Positions 1 through 11,749 of a stretch of 64,000 nucleotides of DNA are shown piece after piece (position 1 is the first letter of the stretch; each line of letters starts with the position of its first letter). The stretch is from positions 1,890,001 through 1,954,000 of the forward strand of contig WPIO01000018.1 in NCBI GenBank assembly GCA_009760855.2, written 5' to 3'. This DNA is from Cristatella mucedo (Eukaryota > Bryozoa > Phylactolaemata > Cristatellidae). The notes beneath the pieces are model-generated. The model saw nothing but the letters and a program-made list of their open reading frames with translations, was not told the DNA's origin and made no database searches. The position numbers and the translations under genes were made by a program.

Positions 1-565
1 ACTGAAGTTGAGCCAACAGGTGCTGCAAACCAATGCCTGCACTTCGGCTTGATAGCTAGCTCTACAATGGCTGGTGTCAGATTTGTTAGCTCCTCTCAGC
101 TGCTCTTTCTGTCTCCCGGAAAGTGGACAGTGTGAAGAATAATGCAGACCGTTTAAAGCCAAACTCTGCCTCGACAGAGTACTGGGATGGGTGGTTTCCG
201 TGCGTTCAGCAGTGATGCATGCAGCAGGGGCTGCCATGGCATCCTCTACCCCCGAAAGATGGCTCTGTGCCTGTACAGTGGCTGCTGTCGAAATATGGCT
301 CGGCCTACCTCAGCATTGGGCAGAGACCCAAGGGGCTGCAATCGCAACGCTGCAGCTCAGAGCCATCATTTCATTTATTTGCCAGCACAATTGAAGTTTC
401 CAGAAGTCGCAGCTTGCCCAGTCTCAGTCCGTGCTGTATTTGCGGCTCCATGATGTGCTACCCTTCAGCTGCAGATACTGCCGTGTTGCCGTGGTAGCTG
501 CCTAGGCATGGTCACACTTAATGACTAAGGTCAAATGATCAAGTCCTACAGCATGCAAACCCAAT
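1..565. other. No gene recognised
   Basis: Positions 187-497 are open in all three plus frames at once (60-92 codons). That is what low-stop, GC-richer DNA gives by chance, and none of the translations resembles a family I know. I see no repeat structure here. The first recognisable homology begins near 566, where LINE sequence starts. Confidence 0.5.
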
Positions 566-1620
566 CGTCAGGCACAAGCTAGGCTTTCACTTTTTTGCAG
601 ACGGCATGCAGTTGCACCATCGCTTTGACTCCTCCCAGCCCTCAAGCACTTGTAATTCTCTTAACTCCATTGCTGCACGTATTGATGACATACAGACATG
701 GATGGCTGCAAGTTTTCTTAAATCGTATGAGGATAAAAACAAACTTTATATTAATGGGCAAACCAAGTGGGATTTAGATAAAAGAAAATGTTAATGCTCG
801 CAATTGGTTCTGCTAGCATATCGTTATTAAATCTGCACGAAATCAAGGTTCCTCTTCCTAAGTGACCTTTCGTTAGATGACCACATCAACTCTACAGTCA
901 AGTCTACTTACTTTCAGTTATGTAACATTGCTAAAATGTCGCTCTGTTCGGTTGGGGATACCACATCTAAATTGGTCCGTGCATTTGTGACATTGTGCAA
1001 AACTCTGCAGCTATGCTTGTCTGTCGCGAGCGTCGCAGTAGTCACACCACACTACTTGTTGCCAACCTGCACTGGTTGCCAGTCAAGCAAGCCATCAACG
1101 TTAAGTCTCTGTCCCTCACTTTTAGGTTCTTTCATTCTTTGCTCCAGCCTACATATCAGATCTACACCCCCACCAAGCTAAGCATCATACCACCCATTTT
1201 CGGAATCTAATCATTAACCTAAACCTTGAAAGAAACTCAAATCCTTTGGAGACCGTGCCTTTACTTCGTATGCTACCAAAGCTTAGAACTAATTTCCAGC
1301 TGGCTTCACGACATATCCAGAATCGTCGACATTCGAAAACTAGCTAAAACGCATCTATTTATCACAGTATTTAGTGGGCCCATACGATTTGTTATTTGTC
1401 TGGTTATTTATGCTGACACTGTACATGCCGCCGCAAACCATACTTGCATGCTGACCCTCTGTGCATGACACCAATAACCATGCTTTGCTTGTTGTCAATG
1501 CGCCTGCTGCCTCTAGCCATTCTATAATGCTTCCTTTGCAGCAAAGTTAAAGTGCCTGCTAAGAGATTAAGTTCTCTGAGGTCACTAAAACAACTGTATT
1601 ACTACTATGATTATTATTAA
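566..1620 (+). mobile_element. L2-like LINE remnant (family 1), degenerate
   Basis: This is a heavily mutated copy of the 3' part of an L2-type reverse transcriptase ORF and its 3' UTR. Near 590-700 there are echoes of the RT segment around the YADD box and of the following Pro-Ser-Ser-x-Ser-x-Ser-Leu stretch. Near 1040-1100 the DNA matches the conserved '[14 protein letters not shown]' block of the better copy at 29716-30898, in broken frames. At 1540-1620 lies the family's 3' signature (GCAAA-G-TAAAG-GCCT, AGAGATTAAGTTCTCTGAG, then an ATT-rich tail). Several frameshifts and stops make it inactive. Confidence 0.8.
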
Positions 1621-3390
1621 TCTTGTCTTGCAAAACGTAAGAAGGTTTAATAGCTACCCAGGCTGTTCTCCCACTATACACATAGAGTATTAAGGCGGCC
1701 GACTTTTACAGTTTAAGTTAAAAACTGTAACAGATCGAGTCTTTTAACAGAATCAGCTCTACACTGGCAGGTTATCAGGAAGCAGTGTGGATGTTACATT
1801 TATAAGGCGTTCAGCACCGAGTGCACTCCGAGGGTCTGTTGAGGACATGCTACCAAAAGAGCCTCTGACGTCCTAGTGTGCACCTTCCTCCTGACCAATG
1901 GGAGGTTTGGGATAAGTGGCCTTCAGGTATTTTGATATATATTTTTACTGGTGATGCTTGTGGAACAGCTATTAGTGGCATCTACCGACGCTCTCGAAGC
2001 TAGATGGCTTCTGGGTCACTAGGTAAAACAAAAAGTCATGGACAGTCACATGTTACTGTCTGCAGGACTATTAAATGTTTAATTCACTGCCGAGGTGATC
2101 GATAACCATTAGCGGTGTCACGTTGCAATCTGGTCGGTCTATTCTCGCTTGATTCAAACCTTCTGCTTACTCGCCCCTTTTACCGAATGCTCGCAATTGC
2201 TGAGCTGCTACTGTTGCGATGCCAATCTGGGAATGCCTGCTAGGGCATGCTGGGATCTGGGGATTAGCTGCTGCAGAGGCATCAACAGCTATTCGAGAAG
2301 TAGTGGTTTCAGTGGGCAGCTCGAGCCACCATAAAAGCTAGGCACTGCTACACGGTCATGGATTGGAAAAGAGGCTTCGAGCATGTGAATCCGCTTGTCT
2401 TGATCAGACAAGACATGACCTAGCTAGACTCAGCATCTGTCCGAGCTCTCTCTCACTCTATCACTCAGAGGTCACTGAAGTAAAGGGTGAGCAGCCAGCG
2501 AAGTGCTCTGGCGATATTTGCACGAGTTTGATCAGCTAACCTAGCACCCAGTGAGCTTATGTTTCTTCGAACCTGTGCCGGAATCAAAACCTGTTACTAT
2601 CCCAGAATCCTACTAACCAGCAGCCCTGAGCAGCATCTTCTGTCGTTCTTCAGGCTTGACTAGGCATGATACCTTCCTTGTCGTTAACCAGTTCCGGTGA
2701 GTCATTAGTAGGCTGATCTTGGCTCTCTTGCCGAGCTTTACAAAAGACATTTATCGCTATTGCTCTTAGTATTATTACAGCCATTCATCGTATAGCACTT
2801 GATCTGAATACTGATGCATACGAAGGGTTCAATAACAATACCAAGTCTACCAGTAGTCCAGAGCTGCAGACTATTATCTCACGGCTGACACTCACAGAAC
2901 CAATTCCGCAGTACCCACAAGTGAGTAGAAACCTCTAGGGCAGGTGGAGTCAGGCGCACTTCCAGCTATTCCAAGCTAGGGCTTCAGTGTGTCTAAATAG
3001 GCAGAATCGTGTTTCGAGAGCAGTACGGTTACCAATTGGCTTAATAACTGCTCATGAAGCTATCATTTTGCAGTGAGCAGGCTCGAAACACGTGCCGAAT
3101 CCGACAAAATCTGTAGCATGGTGTACGAGTTTGATTCGACCAACTTCCACGAAACAGGTCTTTAGAGTCACCTTCTAGCAGCTACAAATACAGCACGATG
3201 CTCTCTTGGTAATTTTCTTCTGCCCACTGCCAAGTGAGACCATTTTTTCTGCTTGTTTCAACAGGTTCACTCTTGCCGATCTCGCAACTACTGCTCTATT
3301 ATTGCTGGGATCAACGACTGGACAGCCACATATTACTGCATCAACAGTCTCCCTGAGCTAAAAAGGCACAGTTGCTGCCAAACGTGGAGA
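1621..3390. other. Intergenic, nothing recognised
   Basis: About 1.8 kb without a convincing ORF (the longest is 61 codons at 2149-2334), tandem repeat or recognised transposon. Base composition is ordinary for the window. Confidence 0.6.
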
Positions 3391-3945
3391 TAATAATAAT
3401 AATACATTTGATATAGCTCCTTCAGAGAACTCAAACTCTTTCTAGGCACTTTACATTTGCTGCAAAGAAAGCATGATCGAATGGATAATGGTAGTATGTT
3501 GAATAAACAACACGAATAACATGGTTAGGGGTGATATGCACAGGGTCAGAATGCAGGTATGGTTAGTGGCAACATGCACAGTGTCAGCACACATAAGCAC
3601 ATAAAGGTTGAGTCACAGGGACCCACTGAATGCCATAGTGAATGGATGTGTTTTTAGATTCCTTTTAAATGTGGACAAGTCAGGATGACGTCATGCCGCA
3701 GGTCGGAAGTGAGTTCCAGGCTTTGTGAGCATACGAGCTACAGGCACGGTCTCCAAAGGATGTGAGATTTGTACGACGTATTGGTGAACAGGTAGATTCC
3801 GAAAACCGTGGTGGCAAGAAGCTTAGCCTGTTGGGGTTGTAGACATGATAGGTAGGCTAGAGTATAAGGATGAAGGTACCTAAAAGTGAGTGGCAAAAGC
3901 TAAAGGAATTTCACGACGTGGCAGTGGCCGAAGCTGCTATTTGCG
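3391..3945 (-). mobile_element. L2-like LINE fragment (family 1)
   Basis: Read on the plus strand it begins with the complemented 3' tail (TAATAATAAT), followed by the complemented 3' UTR signature with CTTTCTAGGCACTTTACATTTGC. It runs into the complemented end of the ORF, where ACCCACTGAATGC and GAGTTCCAGGCTTTG-GAGC match the C-terminal 'AWNSLP...FRTAFSGSL' region. It is 5'-truncated at about 3945, as is usual for LINEs, and carries many substitutions. Confidence 0.85.
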
Positions 3946-4545
3946 CTATTTTAACTGTCCTTGATTTTGCAGCAGCAGCTTGGTAACGAACGTGGCGATA
4001 ATAACCACGGTCAAATAACACAGCTTGCGGTTCAACGAGTTTCAAGCTTCACATTTGAAAGTTCAAGCTCGGTCATGCACTCGATTTCAGCGACAGTCCG
4101 GTATCGACAGTAGCTAGCAATTACATACTGATGTGCTAACAGTCAGATTGGGCGGTCGGCGAACACGCGAGGGGTATGCAAAGCGGCCCATAGAATCACA
4201 GGCCACGGCGGCAATCGGCAGCAAAAACTCAAGCCTAGAGTCGTTGTAAAGGCCAGCATATGGATGCCTATTCGCCAAATACTGGCCCAAAGTGAGAGCA
4301 ACCAGCATTCGCTAGAAGTAAGCCACACGTGGAAGAGCTGCAGGGAATTAGCGGACCTCCCCATTGCGCAAGAGAGACGACGCAAACGAGCCGCAGAGCC
4401 ACTATGCACGCTTCCACTAGCGCTGGAGACGGTGAATATACTACATACAACACACAGTGCGCACAATGCACGTATTGCGTACACTACACATGCGAGCCTG
4501 CCCGCGAAACGACGACCAGTATAAGGGAGACGCCGGCGGAGACAT
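3946..4545. other. GC-richer spacer, no gene supported
   Basis: Several frames of 64-138 codons overlap on both strands around 4114-4559. They are mutually antisense, have no recognisable domain and no clear splice sites, so I do not call a gene. The GC-rich tandem repeat array begins directly to the right. Confidence 0.5.
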
Positions 4546-5045
4546 AGCTCGCCTCCCAAGGGCGAGATTCGGAAGCCGCTCGAGATGAGAGCCGTATGTG
4601 GATGCCCAGGAACAGTAGGTAGTGTAGCACTCTACTAGCCGCGGGAGATGGTGGCCATTAGATAGTAAAAGTTGTTGAACCGTTGAACCTCGCCTCCACA
4701 AGTGCGAGACACGATCCATACGCGGCAGCCGCCGAGCCCCAGCGCGCCTCAGTTAGTCCGGAAGCCACTGCCTGCGCCACCAATAGAGCAAGAGGTCACC
4801 CTTTTGTGGGAGGATCCACGGAGCAGCAGCGCGCCTCCACAACGACGAGAGGTTAACCGTATGTAGGAGGCTCCTTGGCACTGAGTGCCTCCTATAGCGC
4901 GCGGGTTTACCCTTTTGTGGGAGGAGTCACGGAGCTGCAGAGCGCCTCCATAATGGCGAGAGGTTAAGTTATGTAGGAGGTTCCTTGGCGCTGCGCGCCT
5001 CCTATAGCGCGCGGGGTCACCCTAATGTGGGAGGAGTCACGAAGC
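4546..5045. repeat. GC-rich tandem repeat, about 110-bp unit, with palindromic cores
   Basis: Units restart with ACCC-TTTGTGGGAGGA at 4798, 4909 and 5019, a period of 111 and 110 bp. Older, more diverged units are visible upstream by their CGCCTCC...GCGAGA core near 4550 and 4689. Each unit contains TAGGAGGC...GCCTCCTA, an inverted repeat of 8 bp arms with a loop of about 14-15 bases (for example 4864-4894). I see no coding logic. It could be a satellite-like array or the remains of a foldback element. Confidence 0.75.
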
Positions 5046-6194
5046 CGCCGTGCACCGGCTGCTCCAGCCGCCTGCCAGACGGCTGGGGGCCTTGTTTCGC
5101 TCAGCTATATAGAGCTCTATTCAATTTACCCGAGCACTCTTGCCATGTGGGCGATGGCAAAGACTCTTGTCGAAGGTCTAGAAGGTGGACCAAATTTTGT
5201 TGGCTCTCTACCGCGTACATGCCGTCAGCTTCCGCTTTTAAGTCTTAAGCTGAAGAACGAGAATCCAAACAGCGCCAGGTGCGGCGCCTAGGTGGTGATT
5301 TGCTGTAGTCACCAAAGAAATGCGGCACAATCAACAGTCTACACGCTCAACGGTTGTTGCCGAGCTCTTCTAATCTGCAGAAATCAAAAATAATTGTGGA
5401 TGATTCAGTAGGTCAACATCTTGCTCTGTGCCTGAACACCGGAGTCTCACTGTTAGAGAAATGGTGGAGGTTCGCTGACTACCAGAACGACGATAAACAG
5501 GACTCGCACCCTCATATGTCATCCATGGCACGTCAGACCATGACTTACAGATTGGCTTCTGCCTCATACTTTTGCGTATGTAGGAGACAGTCCCTAGACT
5601 TGCCATCCCTAGACTTGCCTTACATGGGTAGTGCCCACACAGCCGAAGCTTGTACAGCTAGAGAAATCGATTAAACGAGTGACAGCAAGCAGCAATGCTC
5701 GAGCCTCAAAGTGGATACTGTAGCTGCTGCTAGCTGCAAGCTGGATCATATTGCATTACTTGTTCGGTTCGTTTCGTTGCATACTGGTTTAAGGACTGAG
5801 CTTCGAGCACAGCTAACGATACCAAGCAAGCTGGAAACTCAGCTGATGCAGACATTCACTCTGGCTAGGATGTAAAACATACAGCCGACATATGAAGTCA
5901 TAAAGTATAACTTTGAACCCAAGAATTTACCAAGCAAGATACCAAAGATTAAAATAACAACAGCTTGTGTAATTTCAGGATCAGACGAGAAGTCTTAGTA
6001 TGTGTGTTTGGTACTCCAGCCACCCCCAAGGTCGTGAGCATGGCACCACGTTGGATTATCATTCTCGATGGATCTAACTCCAACTATGAGGCAAACTGAT
6101 AAGGTAAATTTGAAGTAGATATAAGGCACTGCAAACAAACAGGGAAATTGTCTCTGCCGAACTCACACGGTGCAGCCGACGAAGGGCAGGGTAC
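5046..6194. other. Intergenic, nothing recognised
   Basis: ORFs of 78-106 codons at 5354-5674 and 5370-5606 overlap antisense. Neither has a recognisable motif or a supported exon boundary. No transposon signature is visible. Confidence 0.5.
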
Positions 6195-6244
6195 GAGAGA
6201 GAGAGAGAGAGAGAGAGAGTGTGTGCGAGTTTGTGTTTGTGTGT

Positions 6245-6322
<78 letters not shown>

Positions 6323-6330
6323 GTGCACGC
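6195..6330. repeat. Compound microsatellite (GA)n then (GT)n
   Basis: About 24 bases of GA repeat run directly into about 110 bases of nearly pure GT repeat. The open frames across it (poly-Val/Cys on plus, poly-His/Thr on minus) are translation artefacts of the dinucleotide run. Confidence 0.97.
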
Positions 6331-7623
6331 ATGTATGTGTCAGACCACCCCAGCTTTCCTCTCTGTAACATGTCTCTTGCCGACCACTCTCTGCTCACTT
6401 CTTGCTCCTGCTTCTTGCATCCTGCTGTTTTCTGAGACCGGAGAGTGGCTAACGAGCATGCATCCAATGTACCTCTTGATTTGATTATGTAGCAGCGATA
6501 TATCCAACTTAGCATCCCGTAATATTATGACGACTTTGCGATCTGGATTACGCTTTATTCTGAATCAGTAGTTCTGTAGCACTTCCGGTGGCTCTCTATC
6601 AGATGTGGCCAACAACTAGAGGAAGAGGTATGGTGGAGGATAAATAGATAGGTAGATAGAAAAATTGAGGCGTTTGGGTGATAAAAAGATAGGGAGAAAG
6701 AGAGAGAGAAGTCAGCGCAGCAGCTAGCTTCTAGTGAAAACACTTAAAACAAGAGCTGCGGCAGGCTGCACGGTCGCCCGGAAGCTGCCTGCGTCAGGAA
6801 GAGACAAATAAATAGACCCCAAGAGAAAACTTTGAAAATATAACCTGTTCCAGAAGCCGGTAAGTCGGAATCAACGTCAAGGCAGGGATGCCAAAGCGCT
6901 CAGCACGAGCGCGCCGCCAGCTGGACTCGGGCTGTCTAGGCCTAGCTTCAAGCCGGCAAGCAGACAAAGGGAAAGACTTGACTTCCTACGCCGGACGCAG
7001 AAAAGCCTCAGATATGTTGGTGTGCAGCTTTTGCCTGCAGGAGCATCCACTCATAGTTCTCACCTCGCCTGGCGTCGTTGGGTGTCTGGTGTTTTCTTCT
7101 TGGCTGCGCAAGCAGGACGTCGAAGACTCCCCATAAGACCAACCATTCAGCATCTAGCCTAGCGGACGTATGAGCAGCTTAGCGTGCTTTCTGACTGCTT
7201 GTAGCAAAAGTTCAAATATTCTGTCCTTTATCGGAACTTCTTAATGCATATTTGTATATAAATTTTCATGAGTTCTTAAAGTAAGGAACAGCCAGTTAAG
7301 CAAGTGCTTTGGTAAGTCAAGTGCGTGTCGCGTAACGCCTCATCCACTAATAGAAATTAAATGGCCCCGCTGTGTCGTTTGGGTCAAGAAATTTCCGCAG
7401 CGGCGTGTTATTGGTGCGGGCTGCCTCGTATAAGCAGGGATTGTGTGCGAAGTGACTCAAAGCGAACTCCAGAGTACTGTAGCTGTGCGTTCTCGGCCGT
7501 TGTAACACTAACCTAGTATGTAATCACGTGAGCCTAACACAAAAGAAAACTCTTGTGGTAATAAGAGGTTGGATACTAATGCTGCAAGCCTTTCTGCGGG
7601 ATGCTGCAGCCTAGCTGAGTTTG
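6331..7623. other. Intergenic, nothing firmly recognised
   Basis: An 82-codon plus frame at 6888-7136 (MPKRSARARRQ...) has a basic start and a CSFC pair, but no family match I can see and no flanking splice signals. The rest shows no LINE or tandem-repeat structure. Confidence 0.45.
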
Positions 7624-7858
7624 TAATAATAATAATGATAATAATGCACTTGATAAAGCGCCCTAAGAGAACCCAATCTCTCTCTGGGCGCTTTACATTC
7701 GCTGCAAAGGGGAAATGCAATTGAATGGTGAGTAATATCATGCTTGTTAAACAAACAAAATGAATAACATGGTTAGTGTGACATGCACAGGGTCAGCATG
7801 CATAAGCACATGAAGGACGACTCACAGGGACCCACTAAATGCTGTCCCAAATAGGTGA
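7624..7858 (-). mobile_element. L2-like LINE 3' end (family 1)
   Basis: A short, strongly 5'-truncated copy. The complemented ATT tail is at 7624-7646, followed by GCACTTGATAAAGCGCCCT, CTGGGCGCTTTACATTCGC and the 3' UTR. It ends just inside the ORF at about 7858 with ACCCACTAAATGCTGTCC. Confidence 0.88.
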
Positions 7859-8175
7859 GTTGGCAGAAGCTGGGTTATCCGAAGATAGTTTAAGCAATTT
7901 GGGCATCGCTCTTCTCATAAATGCAATGATGCTCACTTTCTAAATGCTAGAAGTCGACGCAGTACGAGTAAGGCGCTTCGAAATAGCCCAAGACTTTGTG
8001 AGTCTGCTGTAACTGCCTCGTCGGCCAACTAAGGTCAATAAAAATGCATAGTCCTTTTGCCCTTGCGTTGTATTACCCACAAGATAGAGACAGCGAAAGA
8101 GAGATGAAATGAGGTCTATAAATAGCAGAAATTTAGTTGCAAGTCGTAGTATATATACGCTTACGTATTTATGGA
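7859..8175. other. Spacer, nothing recognised
   Basis: No ORF with support and no repeat. A compound microsatellite follows at 8176. Confidence 0.5.
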
Positions 8176-8193
8176 GATATATATATATATATC

Positions 8194-8243
<50 letters not shown>
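8176..8243. repeat. Compound microsatellite (AT)n then (GA)n
   Basis: About 30 bases of AT repeat run into about 40 bases of GA repeat. Confidence 0.95.
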
Positions 8244-8627
8244 CTCGAGCTTCAAACTCGCAAGCTGCGAGCAAGAGAGAGGCTGGCCGTGGCCGCCACT
8301 GGCTAGCAGCGCTTGAAAAAACCTAGCTGGCATCGGCTGCTGCTGCTACGGATGCCATGCCGCGGTCGACTCTAGCGGAGAGCGATGGTGGCCGGATACA
8401 TCGCTCTTGCTTTTTTTGAAGGCTCGAAATGCGGCTCGAGAGCGTCGGCGGCGGCGGCAGTGACCCTACGATGCGGCTCGTCGATGAAGGCAGCGGTGGC
8501 GGCTCGGGCCACAGCCACCGCCTTCATCTTCACACACTGTACAGCGACAGCAATTTGAGCGAGCGTGACACTGCGCCGTCGTGGAGACGCTGTGGAAGTG
8601 CCTAGTCGCTCGCGTCTGTATATATGT

Positions 8628-8755
8628 CAGCCTGTATATCTGTATATATCTGTACATGTTAGCCTGTATATCTGTATATATCTGTATATGTTAGCCTGTA
8701 TATCTGTATATATCTGTATATGTCAGCCTGTATATCTGTATATATGTCAGCCTGG
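8628..8755. repeat. Minisatellite, about 32-bp unit
   Basis: The unit starts AGCCTGTATATCTGTATATA and recurs nearly four times, the last copy being short. The array is flanked by two copies of a segment of about 36 bp (GACGCTGTGGAAGTGCCTAG and following bases) near 8587 and 8759. The block as a whole therefore looks like a duplication with internal expansion. Confidence 0.85.
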
Positions 8756-8841
8756 TAAAGACGCTGTGGAAGTGCCTAGTCGTTCGCGTCTGTATAGCCC
8801 AGCCTGGTAAAGGCAGATCTGGCTCAACACGAACGCCGCTA

Positions 8842-8845
8842 CTCT

Positions 8846-8926
<81 letters not shown>
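8842..8926. repeat. (CT)n microsatellite
   Basis: A nearly pure CT run of about 85 bases at the left edge of the CpG-rich region. Confidence 0.97.
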
Positions 8927-8927
<1 letters not shown>

Positions 8928-9044
8928 TTCGCTCGCTCGCTGGAGCCGCGGCGAGTAAAGAGACCGCAGGGCGCCTCGGTGCTACCGTTCACCGTAGTTC
9001 GGCTAGGCATCCCGCCGCCGAGCTCCAAGCGCCGGTAAGCTTAA

Positions 9045-9047
<3 letters not shown>

Positions 9048-9122
<75 letters not shown>

Positions 9123-9135
9123 CTCTCTCTCTCTA
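9048..9135. repeat. (CT)n microsatellite with CTTT variants
   Basis: About 88 bases of CT repeat starting roughly 12 bases after the donor-like site near 9033. If that donor is used, this polypyrimidine run would be the start of the intron. Confidence 0.96.
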
Positions 9136-9489
9136 TAAATTTCGCGTCCTCGCAAGAGAGCAATGGCGATAAGCCCGGAATAGAGATCCGGATGCCCTGT
9201 GAGAAGCCACGGTCGGGCTGAACCCGCTGAGCCATTTTCACGAGCCTACTACCCCCCCCCACCCTCCTCAGAGGCTCGCCGGAAGAGCCAGCCACTGCGC
9301 AGGCGTCACGAGTTTCAAAGGCCCGATTGAGCGATAAGGAGGGGTAGTCGGTCGGTGCCGGTCGCGTGCGCGTCTGTGCCGCTGTAACTTCGCCAATCCC
9401 TCGCTCGGCCCGCTGGCGCCTTGGAGGTAGGTAAGTGTTTCGCGCCTGCTGTGTGGAAAGAGAAGCGACGCGCGGCGCATTCTACTGCC

Positions 9490-9491
<2 letters not shown>

Positions 9492-9542
<51 letters not shown>
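9492..9542. repeat. (CT)n microsatellite
   Basis: About 50 bases of pure CT within the CpG-rich region. Confidence 0.97.
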
Positions 9543-9545
<3 letters not shown>

Positions 9546-10948
9546 GCTAAAGCACCGGCATGTCGCGTCGTCGTTTCGCTCGTCTTAACTCGCCTCGACT
9601 CGCCGGTCGCCGCCGCCGCCGGGCGGCAGCGTCACCTCGCGCTCGGGCGCGGAGGGCGAGCGAGCGGTGAAGCAGCCGACGCTCCGCCAGTATCTCTCGC
9701 TCCGATTTTAAGACTCGCCAATAGACGTATGAGCGTCTACGGGCCGGCCATCGCGCGTGCGCGCGCGCAAGCTCGACGAAGGCGCTTCATGCGCCGCCGG
9801 CTGAAAGCGCTTCGATCGGGGCGCGCGAGCGTCTCCGATCGCGTGCGCTAGCGCTGAGCGGCACGCAGCAACCAGTGTCCTTGATAACCGCCCGAGCCGC
9901 CGCGCTTGAGCGCCGCGATGGCGTCCGCGGAGACTGGCGGCGTTCAACGGCCGGCCTGCCGGCCGGCTCGCTCGCCCACCTCGCGCCCTCCGGCGTCAGG
10001 CTGGCCACCGCCCTCCCCCCAACCCACAACCAACCTGCTGTGGCGGCTGCATGCGTTTGTGCGGAACGGCCGATCGCTTGTGGCGGTCGAGGCGGCCGCT
10101 GCGAAATGCACTGTGCTGCTTGGCCTAGACTAGGAATCTCCCATCTGAAGCGACACGCTATGTCACCACGAAGCGGCATTATTTTATTAAGTGGCGCCCT
10201 CTAGCGGCCGTGGCGGCGGCGGCAGCGGCGGCGGCTTCGCGGGTAAGATGTACCGCCGGCGAATGCTGGCGGGCCGCTGGGACGCGGAGCCGCCGTGCTG
10301 GTCCGCGGTAGTCGCTCTCAGGCTTTTTTCCAATCTGACTGGATGGCCTTGAACGACGCGCCTGGCTTGTATGCGATTTTTTTCTCGAGGTTGACAATGG
10401 CTCCGCGGCAGATCAACCAGCACCGCTGCTGCGAGCTCAAGATACGTAGCCGTAATCCTGACTCGAGCGAGTCGGGTCTCTGGCCTAGCTCTGCCGAATC
10501 CATCGGCAGCGCTTGAAGCCGTGTTTTTCCGCTCACTCTATCTTTCTCAAGTATCCGCCACCTTGCCGGGGCATGGCTGGCCTTGCACAGGAAAAAGCGC
10601 GGGCTCCATTCTGCGCTCTCACTTCCGAGCTTAGTAGGATTAATGTCAGCGGTCCGCTAGTCCGTCCGGTGACCCCGCGAAGTGCATCGCCGCTTCTGGG
10701 CTCCATTTCCATTCAGAGCGTATAGTCTCCCCGACGGGTGAGCTAATCGCCAAATACAATAGGCCCATTATTTCCGCGCAAGCTGCAGCTGCGAGTGCCT
10801 GCGCTCGCTGCTTGGGCCCACCACTCCAACCTTCTAGAACCACCCAAAGGTACTCGACTATGAAGCAGCTTGCACTGCCGACGACCTCCGTGCGTGAACT
10901 GCATGCAAACTTTACTCAAATTCAGCCACTGCTTACAGCGGCAGCTTC

Positions 10949-11022
10949 ATAATAATAATAATAATAATAGCGACGATACACTTGAGATAGCATGCTCAGA
11001 GAACTAAATCTGGTGCTTACAT
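10949..11022 (-). mobile_element. L2-like LINE 3' tail (family 1), inverted stub
   Basis: The complemented ATT tail and the first part of the complemented 3' signature (ACACTTGAGATAGCATGCTCAG, AACTAAATCTGG). It ends abruptly where a plus-strand copy begins. Confidence 0.75.
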
Positions 11023-11025
11023 CTG

Positions 11026-11603
11026 GTGCAGAACTCCTGCTATGCTTGTCTGTCGTGAACGTAGCAGTTACCACATCACAGCACTTCTCGCCGACCTGCA
11101 CTGGCTGCCAGTCAAGCAGTGGGTCGACTTCAAGGTTTTGTCGCTCGTGGTTCTAGCCAACCTATCAGATCTGCTGCTCGACCGCTGCTAAGCATCGTAC
11201 CGCTTACCTTTACCTCGTCCCCGACCTCGAATCCTTTAGAGACAGGGATTTTAGTTCATATAATCCAGAAGCCTGGAACTCACTCGTGACTACTGTCACG
11301 ACCTCCCCCTGACTTGACCACAATTAAAAAAAAATTTAAAAACGCACCTAAATGTCACATCATTTCGTGGGTCCCTGTGATTCGTCCTGTGTGTGCCTAT
11401 GCGTGCTGATACTGTTGCTTGCTGCCACTAACCATATTTGCATGCTGACCCTGCGTATGTCACCCCTAACCATGTTATTGTTGTTGTTTATTGTGCACGC
11501 TACCACTAACCATTCGATCGTGCTTCCTTTGCAGCAAATGTAAAGAGCATTGTAAGAGGTTGAATTCTTCGAGGGCACTTTGTCAAGTGTATTATTATTA
11601 TTA
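11026..11603 (+). mobile_element. L2-like LINE fragment (family 1)
   Basis: It opens in the '[27 protein letters not shown]' region of the RT ORF (11040-11120), continues through the C-terminus (11270-11350) and 3' UTR, and ends in TATTATTATTATTAT at about 11603. Frames are broken. Confidence 0.85.
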
Positions 11604-11748
11604 TAACTCTCTTTCCAGGAACTTGACATTTGCTTCAAAGGAAGCACGATCGAATGGCTGGTAGCATGCTCAATAAGTAACAAGAATAACATGGTTAGGA
11701 GTCACGTGCACAGGGTCAGCATACAAGTTCGGTTAGTGGTATTATGCA
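11604..11748 (-). mobile_element. L2-like LINE 3' UTR piece, inverted relative to neighbours
   Basis: CTCTCTTTCCAGGAACTTGA and the following 3' UTR are on the opposite strand to the copies on both sides. Its own ATT tail has merged with the tail of the copy ending at 11603. Confidence 0.75.
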
Positions 11749-11749
11749 C

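Larger units (their letters stand above)
8936..10850 (+). promoter_or_regulatory. CpG-rich island with donor-like sites, candidate upstream promoter of gene P
   Basis: CG dinucleotides are far denser here than in the flanks, most clearly at 9550-10300 (GCCGCCGCC, CGCGCGTGCGCGCGCG). The plus strand has three good 5' splice-site matches: CGCCG|GTAAGC near 9033, GGTAG|GTAAGT near 9431 and CGCGG|GTAAGA near 10242. Coding exon 1 of gene P at 16606 is preceded by a splice acceptor 15 nt before the ATG. A noncoding first exon upstream is therefore plausible, and this island is the best candidate region. That link is inference. ORFs inside it (for example 9435-9851) overlap on both strands and look like low-stop GC-rich DNA. 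Confidence 0.45.

Noticed and set aside
187-497. Three overlapping plus-strand ORFs at the window start
   Set aside because: All three frames are open over the same stretch, with no bias favouring one and no family match.
4143-4559. 138-codon minus ORF
   Set aside because: Antisense to plus frames of similar size, no domain, no splice sites, next to a GC-rich tandem repeat.
9435-9851. 138-codon ORF and several others in the CpG island
   Set aside because: Overlapping frames on both strands in GC-rich, stop-poor DNA that includes a CT microsatellite; no domain or start support.
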